Positions 1 through 13,300 of a stretch of 64,000 bases of DNA are shown one piece after another. The stretch spans positions 19,073,501-19,137,500 of the forward strand of contig NC_083389.1 of the NCBI RefSeq assembly GCF_031755915.1. The letters are read 5' to 3'. Every line of letters starts with the position of its first letter. The stretch's first letter is position 1. The notes under the pieces were generated by a model. That model had not been told where the DNA came from. It saw only the letters and a list, made by a program, of their open reading frames with translations, and searched no databases. The DNA is from Ziziphus jujuba. Its lineage: Eukaryota > Streptophyta > Magnoliopsida > Rosales > Rhamnaceae. The position numbers were made by a program, and so were the translations under genes.

Positions 1-864
1 TGATGAAGAATATGAATTGGCTTTTTAACCCCTAAAATCATATGCCAAATTAACTTACTTGATTAGTGCATGCCATTTAACGCCACCTTTTTAATGAAAC
101 TAAGGATTTGGAGTGCTGTTGCACGCTTTTAAAAGTACAAGGGATATGTGCATAAATTTAAAAGGTCCAAGAGTAAAATGTTACAAAGCTGATAGTTCAG
201 AGATGCAATAAATCGTAAAATTTTAAAAGTAAAATATCAGCATAGTTTTTTGGAATGAAAATATCAATATAGTTGAAAAATTAATTGACGATATATTAAA
301 CACTTTAATTATAAAAAAAATAACAATTTTAGTACCTAAGAAACTTTTTATTTTAAGAGCAATGCTACGATATCAAAATATTAAAATAATGTATTGTTAT
401 TTTGTTAATTAATAAATTAATATAATCTAAATTGAATAAGTGAAAATTTGAAAAAACAAATGTAGCTAAATATAAGATAATAAAATAGTGATATTTCATT
501 ATTTGATAAAATATTTTAAATAGACTTGTTGGTACATGACATTTGGTAAAGTGATTATTTTTTTATATTTTTTTTATATAATTGCGTATAATTTGCTTAT
601 GTTGAGTATTAGTTAGTAAAATATAAACAATTATAAATTTAAAAGGAAAAAAATAAAAAAAACAGTTTGAAGTTGTTTGAATTAGACTTGTAAATAGGCT
701 CAAACAATTCAAAATCAACTCTCGTAATGGACTCAAATTTAGCTCGCGCAAGCTATGCTCACAAAAAATATGAGCCAATCTTGAACAAAAAATAAAGATT
801 GAATAATATAAAAGATGATTTTGAGTAGTTTGTGAGTAGCTCATGAAAAACTTCAATTTATAAT

Positions 865-915
<51 letters not shown>

Positions 916-2695
916 TATTATTGATCTAATAATGTAGAATACTTATAATATCAATTTAATAATATAAAATGCTTAAAATATATTAATAATATAATAATTA
1001 TTTAATTTTATAAAATGCATTTAATGAAACAAATGGAATGCATTAATAATTTAATGATGTATAGAATTAATAAATCAAGAGTTCAGTTTTTTTTAAAAAA
1101 CTTTTATCTTAAAATAAGCTGAACCGAATTGGATAAAGTTTGAATTTTCTATAAATGAAAGGAGTTAATTTTAAGCATTGAATTTCAAAATTTGACGAGC
1201 TTAAGCGGAGTTTGATCATCTACAAACTATATGAGCTGAGTTTGAGAATTGTAATACTCGATTTAATCCGATCTATTTACATCCTTAATTTGAATTTAGT
1301 TTTATTTTTTTCCCTCTACTTTATGGTTTACTTAAATGCCTAATAAATTTTCAATACTACTAACTAGTGCTTAAACATGATACAAAACAAGAATTAAAAA
1401 TCAACCATATTACCAATAAAAATGATTTAATCATAATACTAATTACGTGGCCAAAAATAAATTTTGTTACACTAAAAGTCTTTCAGCAAATACAAGAGGT
1501 TAAACAATATAAATTAACTTTATCTACGTCTAATAAGGACTCAAGATTTTTAAGGAAAAACCCTTAGATAACCTATATGAATGGTTTTGATTGTTGAAAT
1601 AATTTAAAATTTTAATCAAGAAATTGCAAAAGAACAAACAAATGAAAAATATTTCATAAAGATATAAATAAATGGTTTTGATCGTTGAACTTAATTTGAA
1701 GGTTTAACTGAATTGACATTGTCCAAATGAAGTGTTAAAGTGCTGTTAATTATTAAATAATTAACCACATAATATCATTCTTATTGGAGATAAAAAGGTT
1801 AACATTAATGTCAAAATTAAAATTTATACCAATAAGCTGAAATTGTAAATAAGCATTAGTTTTTCTAATCTTAGTTAAGTTTTTTCTGTCGTAGAACTTC
1901 TGACTAATTCAAGGCTTCATTTCTCTCTTACTAGAGGGATAGTTCTTGTTGCGTTAATTAATTTATCTCATTAACACACCTATTTCGCAGACTTGTCACA
2001 TATAGTTAACTTTTATTACTTGTACTTATTTATATGTAATTATATTGGTTTTAAACACAACTTCTAATGAAAGACATTTTAGTTTGCAAAAAAAATAAAA
2101 ATAAATAAAAACAAATAAAAAATACAAATAAAATAATAAAATAATAAAGTAAAATGACCTAGAAATAATTAATTCGTGTAAAGAGCTAATTTTGCCACAG
2201 AGATAATTAAAAGACGAATTCTAATTCAAGTAAAATATTACCAAACATTTTTTTTTTTTTTTGGGTCACAAGATTTATTAAAGGGGCACAATAAAAACAA
2301 AATAGTCATCCAATTATAGATCCTCCTACCATATCACACATGCCAAATCATCAAACTATACCTATAAAACAATTATTAATTCATCCCTATACCTACGAAT
2401 ACCAAACGCACCCTTAACAGATTTTACTAATCAAGTTAGTTGTAAGTACTTATAAATCTTTCAATTATATAACTAGTTGTAAGTACTTTAAAGCTTTCAA
2501 TTATATAACTAACTTTTAATAAGCTGAACATTCTTTAGTTTTCTTTTTCAATTTTGTTATTTTCTAGTTATGAAAAACCAAATATTTAATGTGTGCCACT
2601 GTAGCTTGATATGAACCTAATTAATAAGTATATATATTTTTCTAGCATACCCAAACAAATTGTATATTATTAACTAGTTATCAAACCATATCTGG

Positions 2696-2736
<41 letters not shown>

Positions 2737-2940
2737 AAAAAATATACATAAGGCTTAGACAGAGAAAACCCATTTGGGAGTGAAATATATCTATTATATA
2801 TAACGGTGTTTAAGAAGTGTAGGATTAGTTTAGGAGATAGATATAATACAAAATATTTCCAAATTCATTTTGATTCGTCAAGAAATTTCAATTAGATTGG
2901 AATTCTTTTAGTATTATATTTCACATACACTCCTCTTGTT
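1..2940. other. AT-rich upstream intergenic DNA
   Basis: No coding sequence is supported here. The stretch is dominated by A/T runs, (TA)n tracts near 868-917 and 2699-2733, and short poly-A/poly-T runs. Its last few hundred bases are the presumed promoter of the DUF604 gene. TATA-like strings occur near 2792-2804 and 2912-2920, and a pyrimidine-rich 5'UTR-like stretch lies at about 2925-2980. None of these promoter calls can be decided from sequence alone. Confidence 0.6.
686..1286. repeat. Degenerate MITE-like inverted repeat
   Basis: The left edge reads TTGTAAATAGGCTCAAAC. The right edge, read on the minus strand, gives GGATGTAAATAGATCGG and continues into the same type of text (CTCAAACTCAGCTC versus CTCAAATTTAGCTC). 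Ends of this TGTAAATRG plus AGCTC-rich kind are common in small plant DNA transposons. The arms are diverged and the middle holds a (TA)n microsatellite, so both the boundaries and the family are inferred. Confidence 0.3.
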
Positions 2941-2980
2941 CTTCTATGTCTCTTCCAATTCCATCTCTTTCACAGCTAAT

Positions 2981-3058
2981 ATGAAGAAGAACAAGAACAA
3001 GTACGTTATAATAGGTTTCCTATTTTCTTATGTTTTATTATTTTACTCTGTCCTCTAA
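2981..3058 (+). promoter_or_regulatory. uORF and candidate 5'UTR intron of the DUF604 gene
   Basis: An ATG at 2981 opens a 25-codon upstream frame ending at 3058, 82 bases before the main start. A donor-like GTACGT at 3001 and an acceptor TTCTTCAG ending at 3108 would define a 108-bp leader intron (3001-3108). Splicing it shortens the uORF to MKKNKNNL and a stop. Either form puts a small frame ahead of the main ATG and could lower its translation. That the intron is used is inference from splice-site consensus only. Confidence 0.35.
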
Positions 3059-3140
3059 CAATCTATAATTATCACCATTCTCTTTTCTTGTTCTCTTTTA
3101 TTCTTCAGCTTATAAAAATACTCAAAATAAACCAACCTCA

Positions 3141-6100
3141 ATGAAAAACAATCTTAAAGATCTGGAAATCTTCCATGGTTCTTGTACCATAAGGTCCATG
3201 GTTTGGCCCCTCTTCATTATAATCGTCATCTGCTTTTCTTTCTCCGCAAGTTACCTTTCCCGTTCATGTTCCTGTAACCAAACAGCACCCTTCCTCATCC
3301 CACTCGACAAATCCTCCTCGTCATCTTCTCCCATACCTCCACCGCCACCGCCATCTCCGCCGTCACCACCGCCGCCACCTGCTAAAACGAATCTCTCCCA
3401 CATAGTTTTCGGCATAGGAGCCTCGTCCAAGCTCTGGAACCGCCGGAAAAGCTACGTGAAGCTATGGTGGAGACCGGAACAAATGCGGGGGGTGGTTTGG
3501 TTAGACAAGCCGGTGAAGATGAAACCAGAGGAAGTAGATCTTCTACCGCCATTGAAGATCTCCGGCGACACTTCGAATTTCAAGTACAGCCACCCAAACG
3601 GGCACCGTTCCGCCATTAGAATATCTAGAATAGTTTCAGAGACGCTGAGGTTGGGAATGAAGGATGTGAGGTGGTTCGTAATGGGAGACGATGACACTGT
3701 TTTCGTGGCTGATAATCTCGTTAGGGTTTTGCAGAAGTATGATCATAATGAGTTTTACTATATCGGAAGCTCGTCGGAAAGTCATGTTCAGAATATTGCA
3801 TTTTCGTATAACATGGCTTATGGAGGAGGTGGGATTGCTATAAGCTATGGATTGGCTAAAGAGATTGAGAAAATGCAGGATAGGTGTTTGATGAGATACC
3901 CTAGTTTGTATGGTTCCGATGATAGGCTTCAAGCTTGTATGGCTGAGCTCGGTGTTCCTTTAACCAGGGAAAGAGGATTTCACCAGGTAAGGATTTGTTG
4001 ATTTATTTATTTATTTATCTTTTTCATGGTTTCATTTTGGTTGATAAGAAAACGTGGGAAAATATAAAAAGAAAATATGGGAAAAGATAAAATGAAATCT
4101 TTTTAATATTTATCTGGTTGTTTTGTAATTCAAAATTTTTGATAGAACCTAGGGACAAGTACACCTAGTCCAATCATATATCCATTTCCCATAGATGAAT
4201 TTGACGAAATTAGAAAATTGTTCTATCATGTTTTTTTTTATTTTCGATAGTTGGAATGCTACTTAATTTTGCCAAATGCATTATACAAATTGGCATCATT
4301 GGATTAACGTGTCAAGAAAAATATAATTTATGGCAATCTGATCATTTGTTTAATTTAAAGGGTTAAGTTAAAAAATTGTAGTAGTTTAGAATGGTAAAGT
4401 ATAATTATTTCTAAATTTTAAATATAGAATATGAATTTGGAGTTGAACATGATAAAACTGTATTATCAGATTAACAAAACAATGTTTTAAAAATGCTAGA
4501 ACTATTGGTTTGGAACTTAGTATTTTCCTTTTTCAATTATATTGTGTTTGTTTATTTTGATGGTAGGTAACCTAAGATTTCCAGACCAGCATATCCAATT
4601 TGACCATACTACAGTGAGAAATTAAGGAGACCATAACTAAATTCAGTCAATCCCTCTTGCTGCTTGTCCATATATATGATTCCAAATATTAATAATATAT
4701 TGAATAGAAATCTTCTTGAACCATAACTGACTAACTTATAAATAACCTTTTCTTTTCATGTTTTGGGATTAAGTCCTATGACCCATATTTACCTATGGCT
4801 TTAACATATTGGCTTTGGGGGCCAAAAATTTATAGATTACACCAATTTTAAGTATCATAACCGTAAATTGATTCCACTTTTGATTATAAAATAAAAATAA
4901 TACCATCTTATGATAGAATTGCTAATTTCACTCTCATATGAGGCTGAGATTGGTGATTGATTAATCTACCTTTTTGGGTTCTAGCAAAAAAACAAAAACA
5001 AATAAAAAAATAAAAAAATATACCTTTTTGGGACACCTGGGTAATTTCTGCTACCACTGTCTACCACTCAATTTTTTTTTTCTTTTCATTTTTTAATGCA
5101 ATTTTCTTTTTTACGTGTCATGTGGTAGCTAAGCTAATTAAATATAAGATAATAGATTAATATATAGACTGGACACCAAACTTGTTTATCAAACGATATA
5201 TTAGTTTAACTTGTATTTGTCCGTCAATAATTTTAGTAGCTAACATATATAATTTGATATTCAAAATTTAATAAATTAATTTCAAGTTTGTTGTATTGTA
5301 TTACTCACTTTAATAAGGAATTGTAATATATTTTTATTTTTAAAGAAAAATTGTTGGTTGACCCTTTTTTTTTTTTTTTTCCCCCTTCTTCTCTCTCATT
5401 GCAGTTTGACGTGTACGGCAACTTGTTTGGGCTTTTAGCAGCACATCCAGTGACACCTCTAGTTTCAATCCACCACCTGGACGTGGTGAAACCCATATTC
5501 CCAAATATGGGTCCCATTGAAGCAATTGAAAGGCTAAGACGCCCAATGAGCTTGGACTCTGCTGGGCTTATGCAACAATCTATTTGTTATGACAGAAGGC
5601 GGCGCTGGACCGTATCGGTTTCTTGGGGCTTCGCTGTGCAAATAATCCGGGGCTTTATCAAGGCCCGAGATATGGAAATTCCGGGTCGGACCATGCTCAA
5701 TTGGTATCGGACCTATGACGAAAATGGGTACCCGTTCAATACCCGCCCATTTTTCGAGCATAAGTGTCAGAAACCTTTTGTATATTACTTGTCCAATGCG
5801 GTGTTTGATTCAAAAACCAACAAAACCATTACTGAGTATATTTCGGATCGGGCACGAAGCCCAAAGTGCGAATGGAAGATGGCTAATCCATTTCGGATTC
5901 AGAAAGTAGTGGTTCATAAAAGACCCGACCCAAATCTTTGGGACAAGGTAAATTTCAAGGCCCTCATGTTTTGATTTTGTCCTTATTTTTATATTGGCGT
6001 TTTAGTTTTACCGTATGCCAATATGATTTTTACTGCATACAAAGGACAAATAATATAACAGATACCAATTCATCAAAAGAAAATAAAAACCAATTTAACG

Positions 6101-6781
6101 TAAACAAATAGTTTTGCGTTGTTTGGTAACACATTGAACATTGATTTTCGACTTTTTCTATTTAATTATGCATAATTTATTTACTTTAGGTATTTATTAA
6201 TACTAATCAGGAGTAGTCGGAGTTTGTTTGATATCAATTAACTATAAAGTTAAAAATATAAAAAAAGCTACCAACTCAACTTGAACACAATCTAAAATGG
6301 TTTTCACTTGGGTTTTTTATTTTTTGATTTTTCTTTCCCTTTAAGTTTATAGTTATTTTTGTCGGTTAAAAGTTTATACTTATTAGAGATACATACTAAA
6401 ATTCTAATTACCTCTAATTAATATTACTAGCAAACATTTGATATAAGTAAATTATACATATTAGATAAAAAAATCAAAAATTAAAAACCAAAAATGGAAG
6501 TGCTATCAAGCAGACACGTTAGTTACTTGTTATTTTGATTTTTTTGTTACTTATAAAAATGTTGTCGTTAGAGAAGAAAGTTATAAATGTTGTCAAAATT
6601 GTTGTTAACAGTTGTTTTTTGAAAAATGTTGTCTATGATTTAATAACTGTTATTTATTGTGCGTTGGGAATTGAAACAGTCTCCAAGAAGAAACTGTTGC
6701 AGAATTTTATCAACAAAGAAGAATAGCACCTTGATGATTGATGTAGGAGTATGTAAAGCAGGTGAAGTTGTAGAATTTTAG
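3141..6781 (+). CDS. DUF604 / Fringe-like putative glycosyltransferase (3 exons)
   Basis: Three phase-0 exons, 3141-3986, 5405-5947 and 6680-6781, give 496 aa with GT-AG introns 3987-5404 and 5948-6679. Residues about 21-38 are a hydrophobic signal anchor, followed by a Cys-rich stub and a Ser/Pro-rich stem (residues about 57-80), the layout of a type II Golgi enzyme. The globular part holds VRWFVMGDDDTVF, with the DxD-type nucleotide-sugar/metal motif at residues 183-185, and a Gly-rich YGGGGIAISYGLA segment. The second exon begins FDVYGNLFGLLAAHP, a hallmark of the plant DUF604 family, which resembles Fringe and GT31 beta-1,3-glycosyltransferases. The third exon supplies the family tail with PRRNCC and ends ...EVVEF. 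Length and exon layout fit family members as I know them. Donor, acceptor and substrate are unknown. It appears intact and is the one likely functional host gene here. Confidence 0.92.
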
Positions 6782-7303
6782 AGATGGGTGTATTATATAG
6801 ACTTTTTCCATAGAAAATTTTGCTATACTTTTCATGTCCACAAATTGGATGCTAGATATTAGAGATTTTAATTAGTTTTCTTTATTAGAAAAAAAAAAAA
6901 AAAGGAAGACAAAAAAATGGAATGCATTTCAGCTCAAAATCCTTTGTCAAGTTAATACCATGTTTCCTTTAATGTTGCTAGGTGACATTACTTTTAGGTA
7001 AGTATTAAATTATTCTTCTTTTAGCCAAAAAAAGTATTAAATTATTCTTTAATTAAAGTGTAAAAAATTTACGTCAACTATTTTTTTTTCTAAGTTATTC
7101 AGACCTGAATGAATTCCAACGAAAGTAAAGGATTCTTTTCATTGCATATATATCGTTCAAAATATTAAATACTAGCTAATAGCAATCAATTTCGTGACAG
7201 ATATTAGCACTTCCTTCTATTATACTACCTTTATCTATAGATATCTTACTAAATATACACACACACAAAAAAAAAAAAAAAAAATCCTATAGATACCTTA
7301 CAA
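6782..7303. other. 3' flank of DUF604 gene
   Basis: AT-rich sequence after the stop codon, with a poly-A run near 6890-6903 and a (CA)/(A)n tract at 7258-7283. The 3'UTR and poly(A) site presumably lie in the first few hundred bases. No further coding signal was seen. Confidence 0.5.
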
Positions 7304-7835
7304 GGGGTGTATTTAATTAGAAATTTAATGGATTTTAAAAAAATTAATATATTTGATGGAATTAATTGATTTTTTTAGAATTCTATAAACTCCACATGGA
7401 TTTTATCAGATTCCTATATGGAGTTTAATGGAGTTTGTAGAACTTATATTATAGATTTTAACAGATTTTTATGGAATTGTAATGGTTTAAATTTTTTTTA
7501 TATAATTTATTTTACTATTTAGTGAAAAATATAATTTATTTTAGTAGAACAACTATATCATAAGCATAGTTTTTATTTATTTATTCATTTTTATCACACT
7601 ATAAGCATTGTTGTACATTTATGATATTAGACAAATTAACAAATAAGCAAACAACATGTAATGAATATTAAACTTTAATAATATCCTTGAAATATTTTTA
7701 AAAAATGAAAAATAGAAAAAAAAAAAAAAACATTGACAAGATGAATTAAAATAAAATTAGATAAATATATCAAATAGTCCTGTATCATCTCTTTTATTTA
7801 TTATTATATGCAAAATTTTATTTTCTTAAAAAAAA

Positions 7836-8478
7836 TCATTGGTCATTACTTTGATTTCTTGCATTTTGGGCATCTATCCACATATTTAAAGCCATTGTAG
7901 TTCTCCGTTCATTAGTATTATCTCATTCTTGACTTTTAAATAGTTCCTCAAAATTATTTTCTTCAGCTTCTTGTTTTAATAATGAGAATGGAGATTCATT
8001 ATTTGACTCTATAGGAAACTCATCAAAGCGACATTCCTTACGAAGAAAATAGTGCAATCCAGCACAAGCTAAAACTAGCTCTGCTTGTGTCTTAAATAGA
8101 AATTGAGGTGCAGATTTAAAAATTGTGGATCTATATTGACTATACCAAATATCCTCTCAATTACATTTCTTAAAAAAAAGTGATAGAGTTTGAACAATTC
8201 AGCAGCAGTTTCGGGATGATGACCTAGACCAGAAAAATCTTGCAAATGTTATTGAACCCCTTGAAATGGAGCTAAAAATTGTCGACGATTTAGAAATCCA
8301 TAATCCACCCGAAAATATTTACCTAACAATATAAGATATTAATAATTAATTCACAAATATTATTTTTGTAAAAATTAGCACATATTGAAAAATATATATA
8401 ATAAAAAAATTATATACCTTGTAGCACTTTAAGTCTATTCCTCCTTAATAAAGCATCGTGTAGCAATTTTGATAATTG
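7836..8478 (-). pseudogene. HARBI1-like (PIF/Harbinger) transposase, C-terminal part
   Basis: The minus strand encodes HDALLRRNRLKVLQG before a donor at 8417. After an 95-bp intron (8323-8417) it resumes with GKYFRVDYGFLNRRQFLAPF, then RNVIERIFGIV, then TQAELVLACAGLHYFLRKEC. This is the conserved C-terminal part of plant Harbinger nucleases; the Glu of NVIER is the expected third residue of the DDE triad. The frame has nonsense codons where a Tyr or Trp is expected (after the GVQ segment and after FKSQE) and a shift or lesion near the FGIV segment. It ends at TGA 7836-7838. The N-terminal half, including the first catalytic Asp, was not found in 8479-9280 or 16467-17300. The element cannot supply its own transposase. 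Confidence 0.75.
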
Positions 8479-9216
8479 GAGACAAAAATAATTTATTTTC
8501 CTAATTTTTTCTTAAATTTTTTATTTAAAAACCATATTTCCCACTTATAACAAGATACATGTTTTATTTTATTTTATTTTAATTTAATTTTATTGCTTAC
8601 ACGCTGTAAAATGATAACCTATATCTTGACTTGCTAATATTTTTGAGAGCTACTATTTTTTAACCACACTATGAATAAGTTTGGGGAGCTTCAAAAATGC
8701 ATTTAAGAAATCTGATCGAAAAGAACTTCTAAATGCTGGTGTGTTCTTAATTTGAAGGTAACTATCTAATGAGTAATTGTATTAGCAAACACACCTTTTT
8801 TTGCATTGGCAAACAAGATTAGATTGAAGGAATAAGGATGATTCCTAAAGATGATTTACTATTCCATATTCCAAATTCTAAAGCCTACTAGTCCACCACA
8901 CAACCAAAATAATAGTTGCATAATTTAACACAAACTAACCCAAGCACCCACCAAAAGTATCCTAGTAAGTTAACTCAACTAATCAAGATTCTATATTCCA
9001 TAATAGGAAATTAAAAAACATCCAAAAATCAGAACACTATAAATAAAAGCTAAATAGATTATTGGGCACCTACACCAAGATGCCAGCCAAGGGGTTCGAT
9101 ATCAAATAATATCCTCTGGTTGGTGTATTCTGATGACCTATACAATTTGGGCACCTATTATGTATATACAAACAGACTTGCACTAACAGATACTATAATT
9201 AATCTCATTTTAAATA

Positions 9217-9255
<39 letters not shown>

Positions 9256-9280
9256 TTTCAAGCGAAAAACAAGAAGAGAA
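8479..9280. other. Harbinger interior left of Copia-A
   Basis: This lies between the transposase remnant and the 3' LTR of Copia-A. By position it should hold transposase intron or upstream exon sequence, but no conserved transposase motif could be read. A (TA)n/poly-T tract (9222-9260) abuts the Copia insertion point. Confidence 0.4.
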
Positions 9281-9787
9281 TGTTAAAAATTTTATGGATC
9301 TAAATATACATAATAAATTCCATAAATAATAAATTACTAACCTCCAAACGCAGCCATTGATAAATTAGATCTTTAATCCTGCAAAATAGAAACAACGTAA
9401 AGTAGTGCTATGGACACACTACTCTCAAACCACTCTCAGATTTCTGAAAACCTTAATCTCCAAATACTGTATGGTATTTCTGTTTGCTTGCCTTAGACCC
9501 TTTAAATAGTCTCTGCAAGTCAGACTTATCCAGTAATTTTTTGACACACATAAAATAATAATAATTTGATAATATAATTATATTAGGAAAAATATGGATA
9601 AGTCAATGGGCTTATAAAGAGAGTTGGTCCTCCAGTCCAATGGGCCAACTGGAGTCTTATAGAGAGTGTGTGAGCAAGGGCCCTACTATAAAATAATAAA
9701 ATAAGCCAGTCCCATTAATGGCATAAATAGGCCCTGTAAGTGAGTAATTGATTATGCCAAGTCAACAAATATTAATTTAATTCAACA
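9281..9787 (-). repeat. Copia-A 3' LTR
   Basis: 507 bp, bounded by TGTTA and CAACA on the plus strand, matched by 15959-16466. It contains (AAT)-rich sequence and short poly-purine blocks. Confidence 0.92.
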
Positions 9788-10336
9788 TTCTCCCACTTGG
9801 ACTGCATAATCATCATCATATAAAATCCAAACTCACTTACTATATAATCTCCCGAACCATAATGCCATTTCATCCAAATATATAGTATACCGACAGGGCA
9901 CAACAATATACTAGACTAGGCAGTAGAGATTTTCTCAGTAAATCTCCCATAACATTATACCATTTCAACTGAGTACTTTGCATGCTATAAACTCAGTCTA
10001 GGTAGTAGAGATTTACCTAACCATGTGCAATCCCCCAACACACAAAACCATTTCATTCAAGCACATTGCGTATCGACAGGATACAACAATATACCCAAAC
10101 TAGGTAGTAAGGATTCACCATGGCACCTGTGGATCAACATACACATATATATAGACTAATAGTCTCAACAGGCCTGTAAATACAAAGAGCAATAATATGT
10201 GTAATAAATCATCTCATAAATAAATAAATAATGATCCACATACATCAATGTATTAAAATATTCAAAGAAATAAATAATTCTCAACATGGATATTACTACA
10301 GAAAATATAACAAACTCCCACTGACCCACAGCAGTC

Positions 10337-13300
10337 TCAACTACCTAACAATCCCATACGGGACACATGCTCCTCAAATATGCCTACCGGTAAAGCCTTG
10401 GTCAGTGGATCTGCCACCATGCTATAAGTCGGCGTGTGAACAACAGTAATGAGGCCCTTTTCAACTTTCTCCTTTACCACAAAATATTTTACATCAATGT
10501 ACTTCGCACCAGGAGTACCTTTTAAATTATTGGAGAAAGACACCGCTGTAGTATTATCACAATACATCATAATAGGCCTCTCAATGGAGTCAACTACTCC
10601 TAAATCACGGATAAAATTCCGTAGCCAAACTGCATGATGGGTAGCCTCATAACACGCCACATATTCTGCCTCCATAGTCGAGGATGCTGTCACTGACTGC
10701 TTGGCACTCCGCCAAGACACAGCACCTCCTGCCATGATAAATATATAACCAGTGGTAGATTTCTTATCATCCACACAACCTTTATAGTCTGCATCACCAT
10801 AACCCACTACTTTAAGAGAGTTGGTGCGACGATATGTCAACATATGATCATTAGTACCCTGAAGATACCTAAAGACCTTTTTAACTGCTTGGTAATGAAT
10901 AGGACTGGGATTGCTCATAAATCTACTAAGCACATCCACAGCAAAGGCTATATCAGGCCGTGTACATGCTTGAGCATACATCAAACTACCTACTGCTGAA
11001 GAATAGCGAACATTCTTCATGGCCATCCTTTCTCTATCATTCTTGGGACACTGATCTTTAGAAAACTTTTCACCTTTCGTAACTGGTACACTTCCAGGAG
11101 AACAATTATGCATATCAAATCTCTTAAGGATTCTATCAATATAAGCTCTCTGAGACAATTGCACTACATAATTAGCCCTATCTCGAACAATCTTGATGCC
11201 CAAAACAAAAGAAGCCTCACCAAGATCTTTCATATCAAAATGGTTGCACAACATCTGCTTTGTCTCAGCTAATAGGTCAGTGTTATTAGTAGCCAAAAGT
11301 ATGTCATCAACATACAACACCAGAAATATAAAACTGCTCCCACTGACCTTCATATATATGCATCTATCAACAACATTCTCCTTAAAGCCATTTTGGGTGA
11401 CAACCTCATCAAACTTAAGATACCATTGTCTTGAAGCTTGCTTAAGACCATAAATAGATTTCTTAAGCTTACAAACCAAATTACTATTCTCCGTTTGTTG
11501 GAAACCAACTGGTTGAACCATATACACATCCTCATATAAATCACCATTCAGAAAAACAGTTCTGACATCCATCTGATGCAACTCCAGGTCATAATGCGCG
11601 ACAATCGCCATAATGATTCTAAAAGAATCCTTTGTGGATACAGGAGAGAAAGTCTTTGTATAATCAATTCCTTCCTTCTGGCTAAACCCTTTAGCTACAA
11701 GTCTAGCCTTATACCTCTTCACTTGACCATTGGAGTCTTTTTTAGTCTTAAAGACCCATTTGCACCCTATAGGCTTGCTACCCTCTGGTAACTCAACCAA
11801 ATCCCAAACTCCATTTGATGCCATGGATTTCATTTCATCTTTCATTGCATCCAACCAAAAATTTGAATTTGAACTGCTTATGGCTTCCTCATAAGTGACT
11901 GGATCTGAATCATCACTTATGTCAAACTCATGCTCCTGCAAGTAAACCTCATAGTCATCAGGAATAGCTGATCTCCTAGTCATTTGTGACCTCCTAAAAG
12001 GTACATCAGCATCTGCAATAGCTGGAATATCCTGCTCTTCAACAATGAGTTCATTCTGACCAACTACTGGTTCATCAACTACTGGATCAACAATATCTCT
12101 ATCAGGAACAACTATACTGGGAATGAAAACACTTTCTTCTCTAAATTGAGATTTCCTTGGACCATTACTATCATCAAACCCAAAATCATCTTCAAAGTAA
12201 ATGGTCCTATCTGATTCCACGATCCTGGTGGTGTGAGAAGGACAAAAGAATCTTGAACCCCTAGATCCTATACAATAGCCAACAAAATATCCACTAATGG
12301 TTTTAGGATCCAACTTCTTAATTTGGGGATTATAAATCCTTACTTCAGCTTTGCAACCCCATATTTGAAAATGGTGCAAATTATGCTTTCTTCCTGACCA
12401 CAACTCAAAAGGTGTCTTAGGAACGGACTTACTTGGAACTTGATTCAAAATATAAGCCGCCGTCCTTAAAGCCTCTCCCCACAAATAATCTGGCAACCTA
12501 GAATTTGCCAACATAGACCGCACCATATCCAACAAAGTTCTATTTCTTCTCTCAGCTATGTCATTTTGTTGAGGTGTACCAGGCATCGTATATTGCGCAT
12601 CAATGCCACACTCACGCAAATAAATAGCAAAAGGCCCTGGGTTCCTTCCAGTCTCATCATATCTACCATAAAACTCACCACCTCTATCAGACCTTACAGC
12701 TTTTATTTTCTTATTCTTTTGAAGCTCCATCTTTACCTTAAACTCTTTAAAGGCAATTAAAGAATCTGACTTCTCACGAATAAGCTCCACATGTCCATAA
12801 CGAGAGTAATCGTCAATGAAGGTAATAAAATATCTATAACCACCCAAAGCAGTTGGTGTAAGAGGTCCACATATGTGAGTGTGGATTAACTCCAAAACAT
12901 CTCCACACCTAGCTAACTTATCCTTTCTTACCTTGGCAGTTAACTTCTCTTTCACACATTCAACACAAGTCAACAGATCAGAGAAATCAAGATTAGGAAG
13001 TATCCCATCCTTCACTAACCTTTCCATTCTGTGCCTAAAAATATGTCCCAAACGTTTATGCCATAACATTGAGGAATTGTCATTAACTCTTGGGTGTTTA
13101 GAAGCAACAATAGAATTAACAGAGAAATTAAGACCATTATTAAATAAATCAAGCTTATATAAATTGCCACATAAAGTTCCAAAACCAACAACTTTACCAT
13201 CCTTAAATAATTCAACTTTGTTATTTCCAAACAAAAAACTATAACCTTGACTATCCAAAATAGAAATAGATAACAAGTTTCTTCTTATTGAAGGTACATA

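Noticed and set aside
563..916. 117-codon minus-strand frame beginning with Tyr-Ile repeats
   Set aside because: The start is translated (TA)n microsatellite and the rest has no recognisable domain.
9120..9329. Small plus-strand frame ending in the Copia-A 3' LTR
   Set aside because: It reads through a (TA)n and poly-T tract and across the insertion border; no conservation is visible.
12879..13244. 121-codon plus-strand frame
   Set aside because: It is antisense shadow of the Copia-A integrase region.
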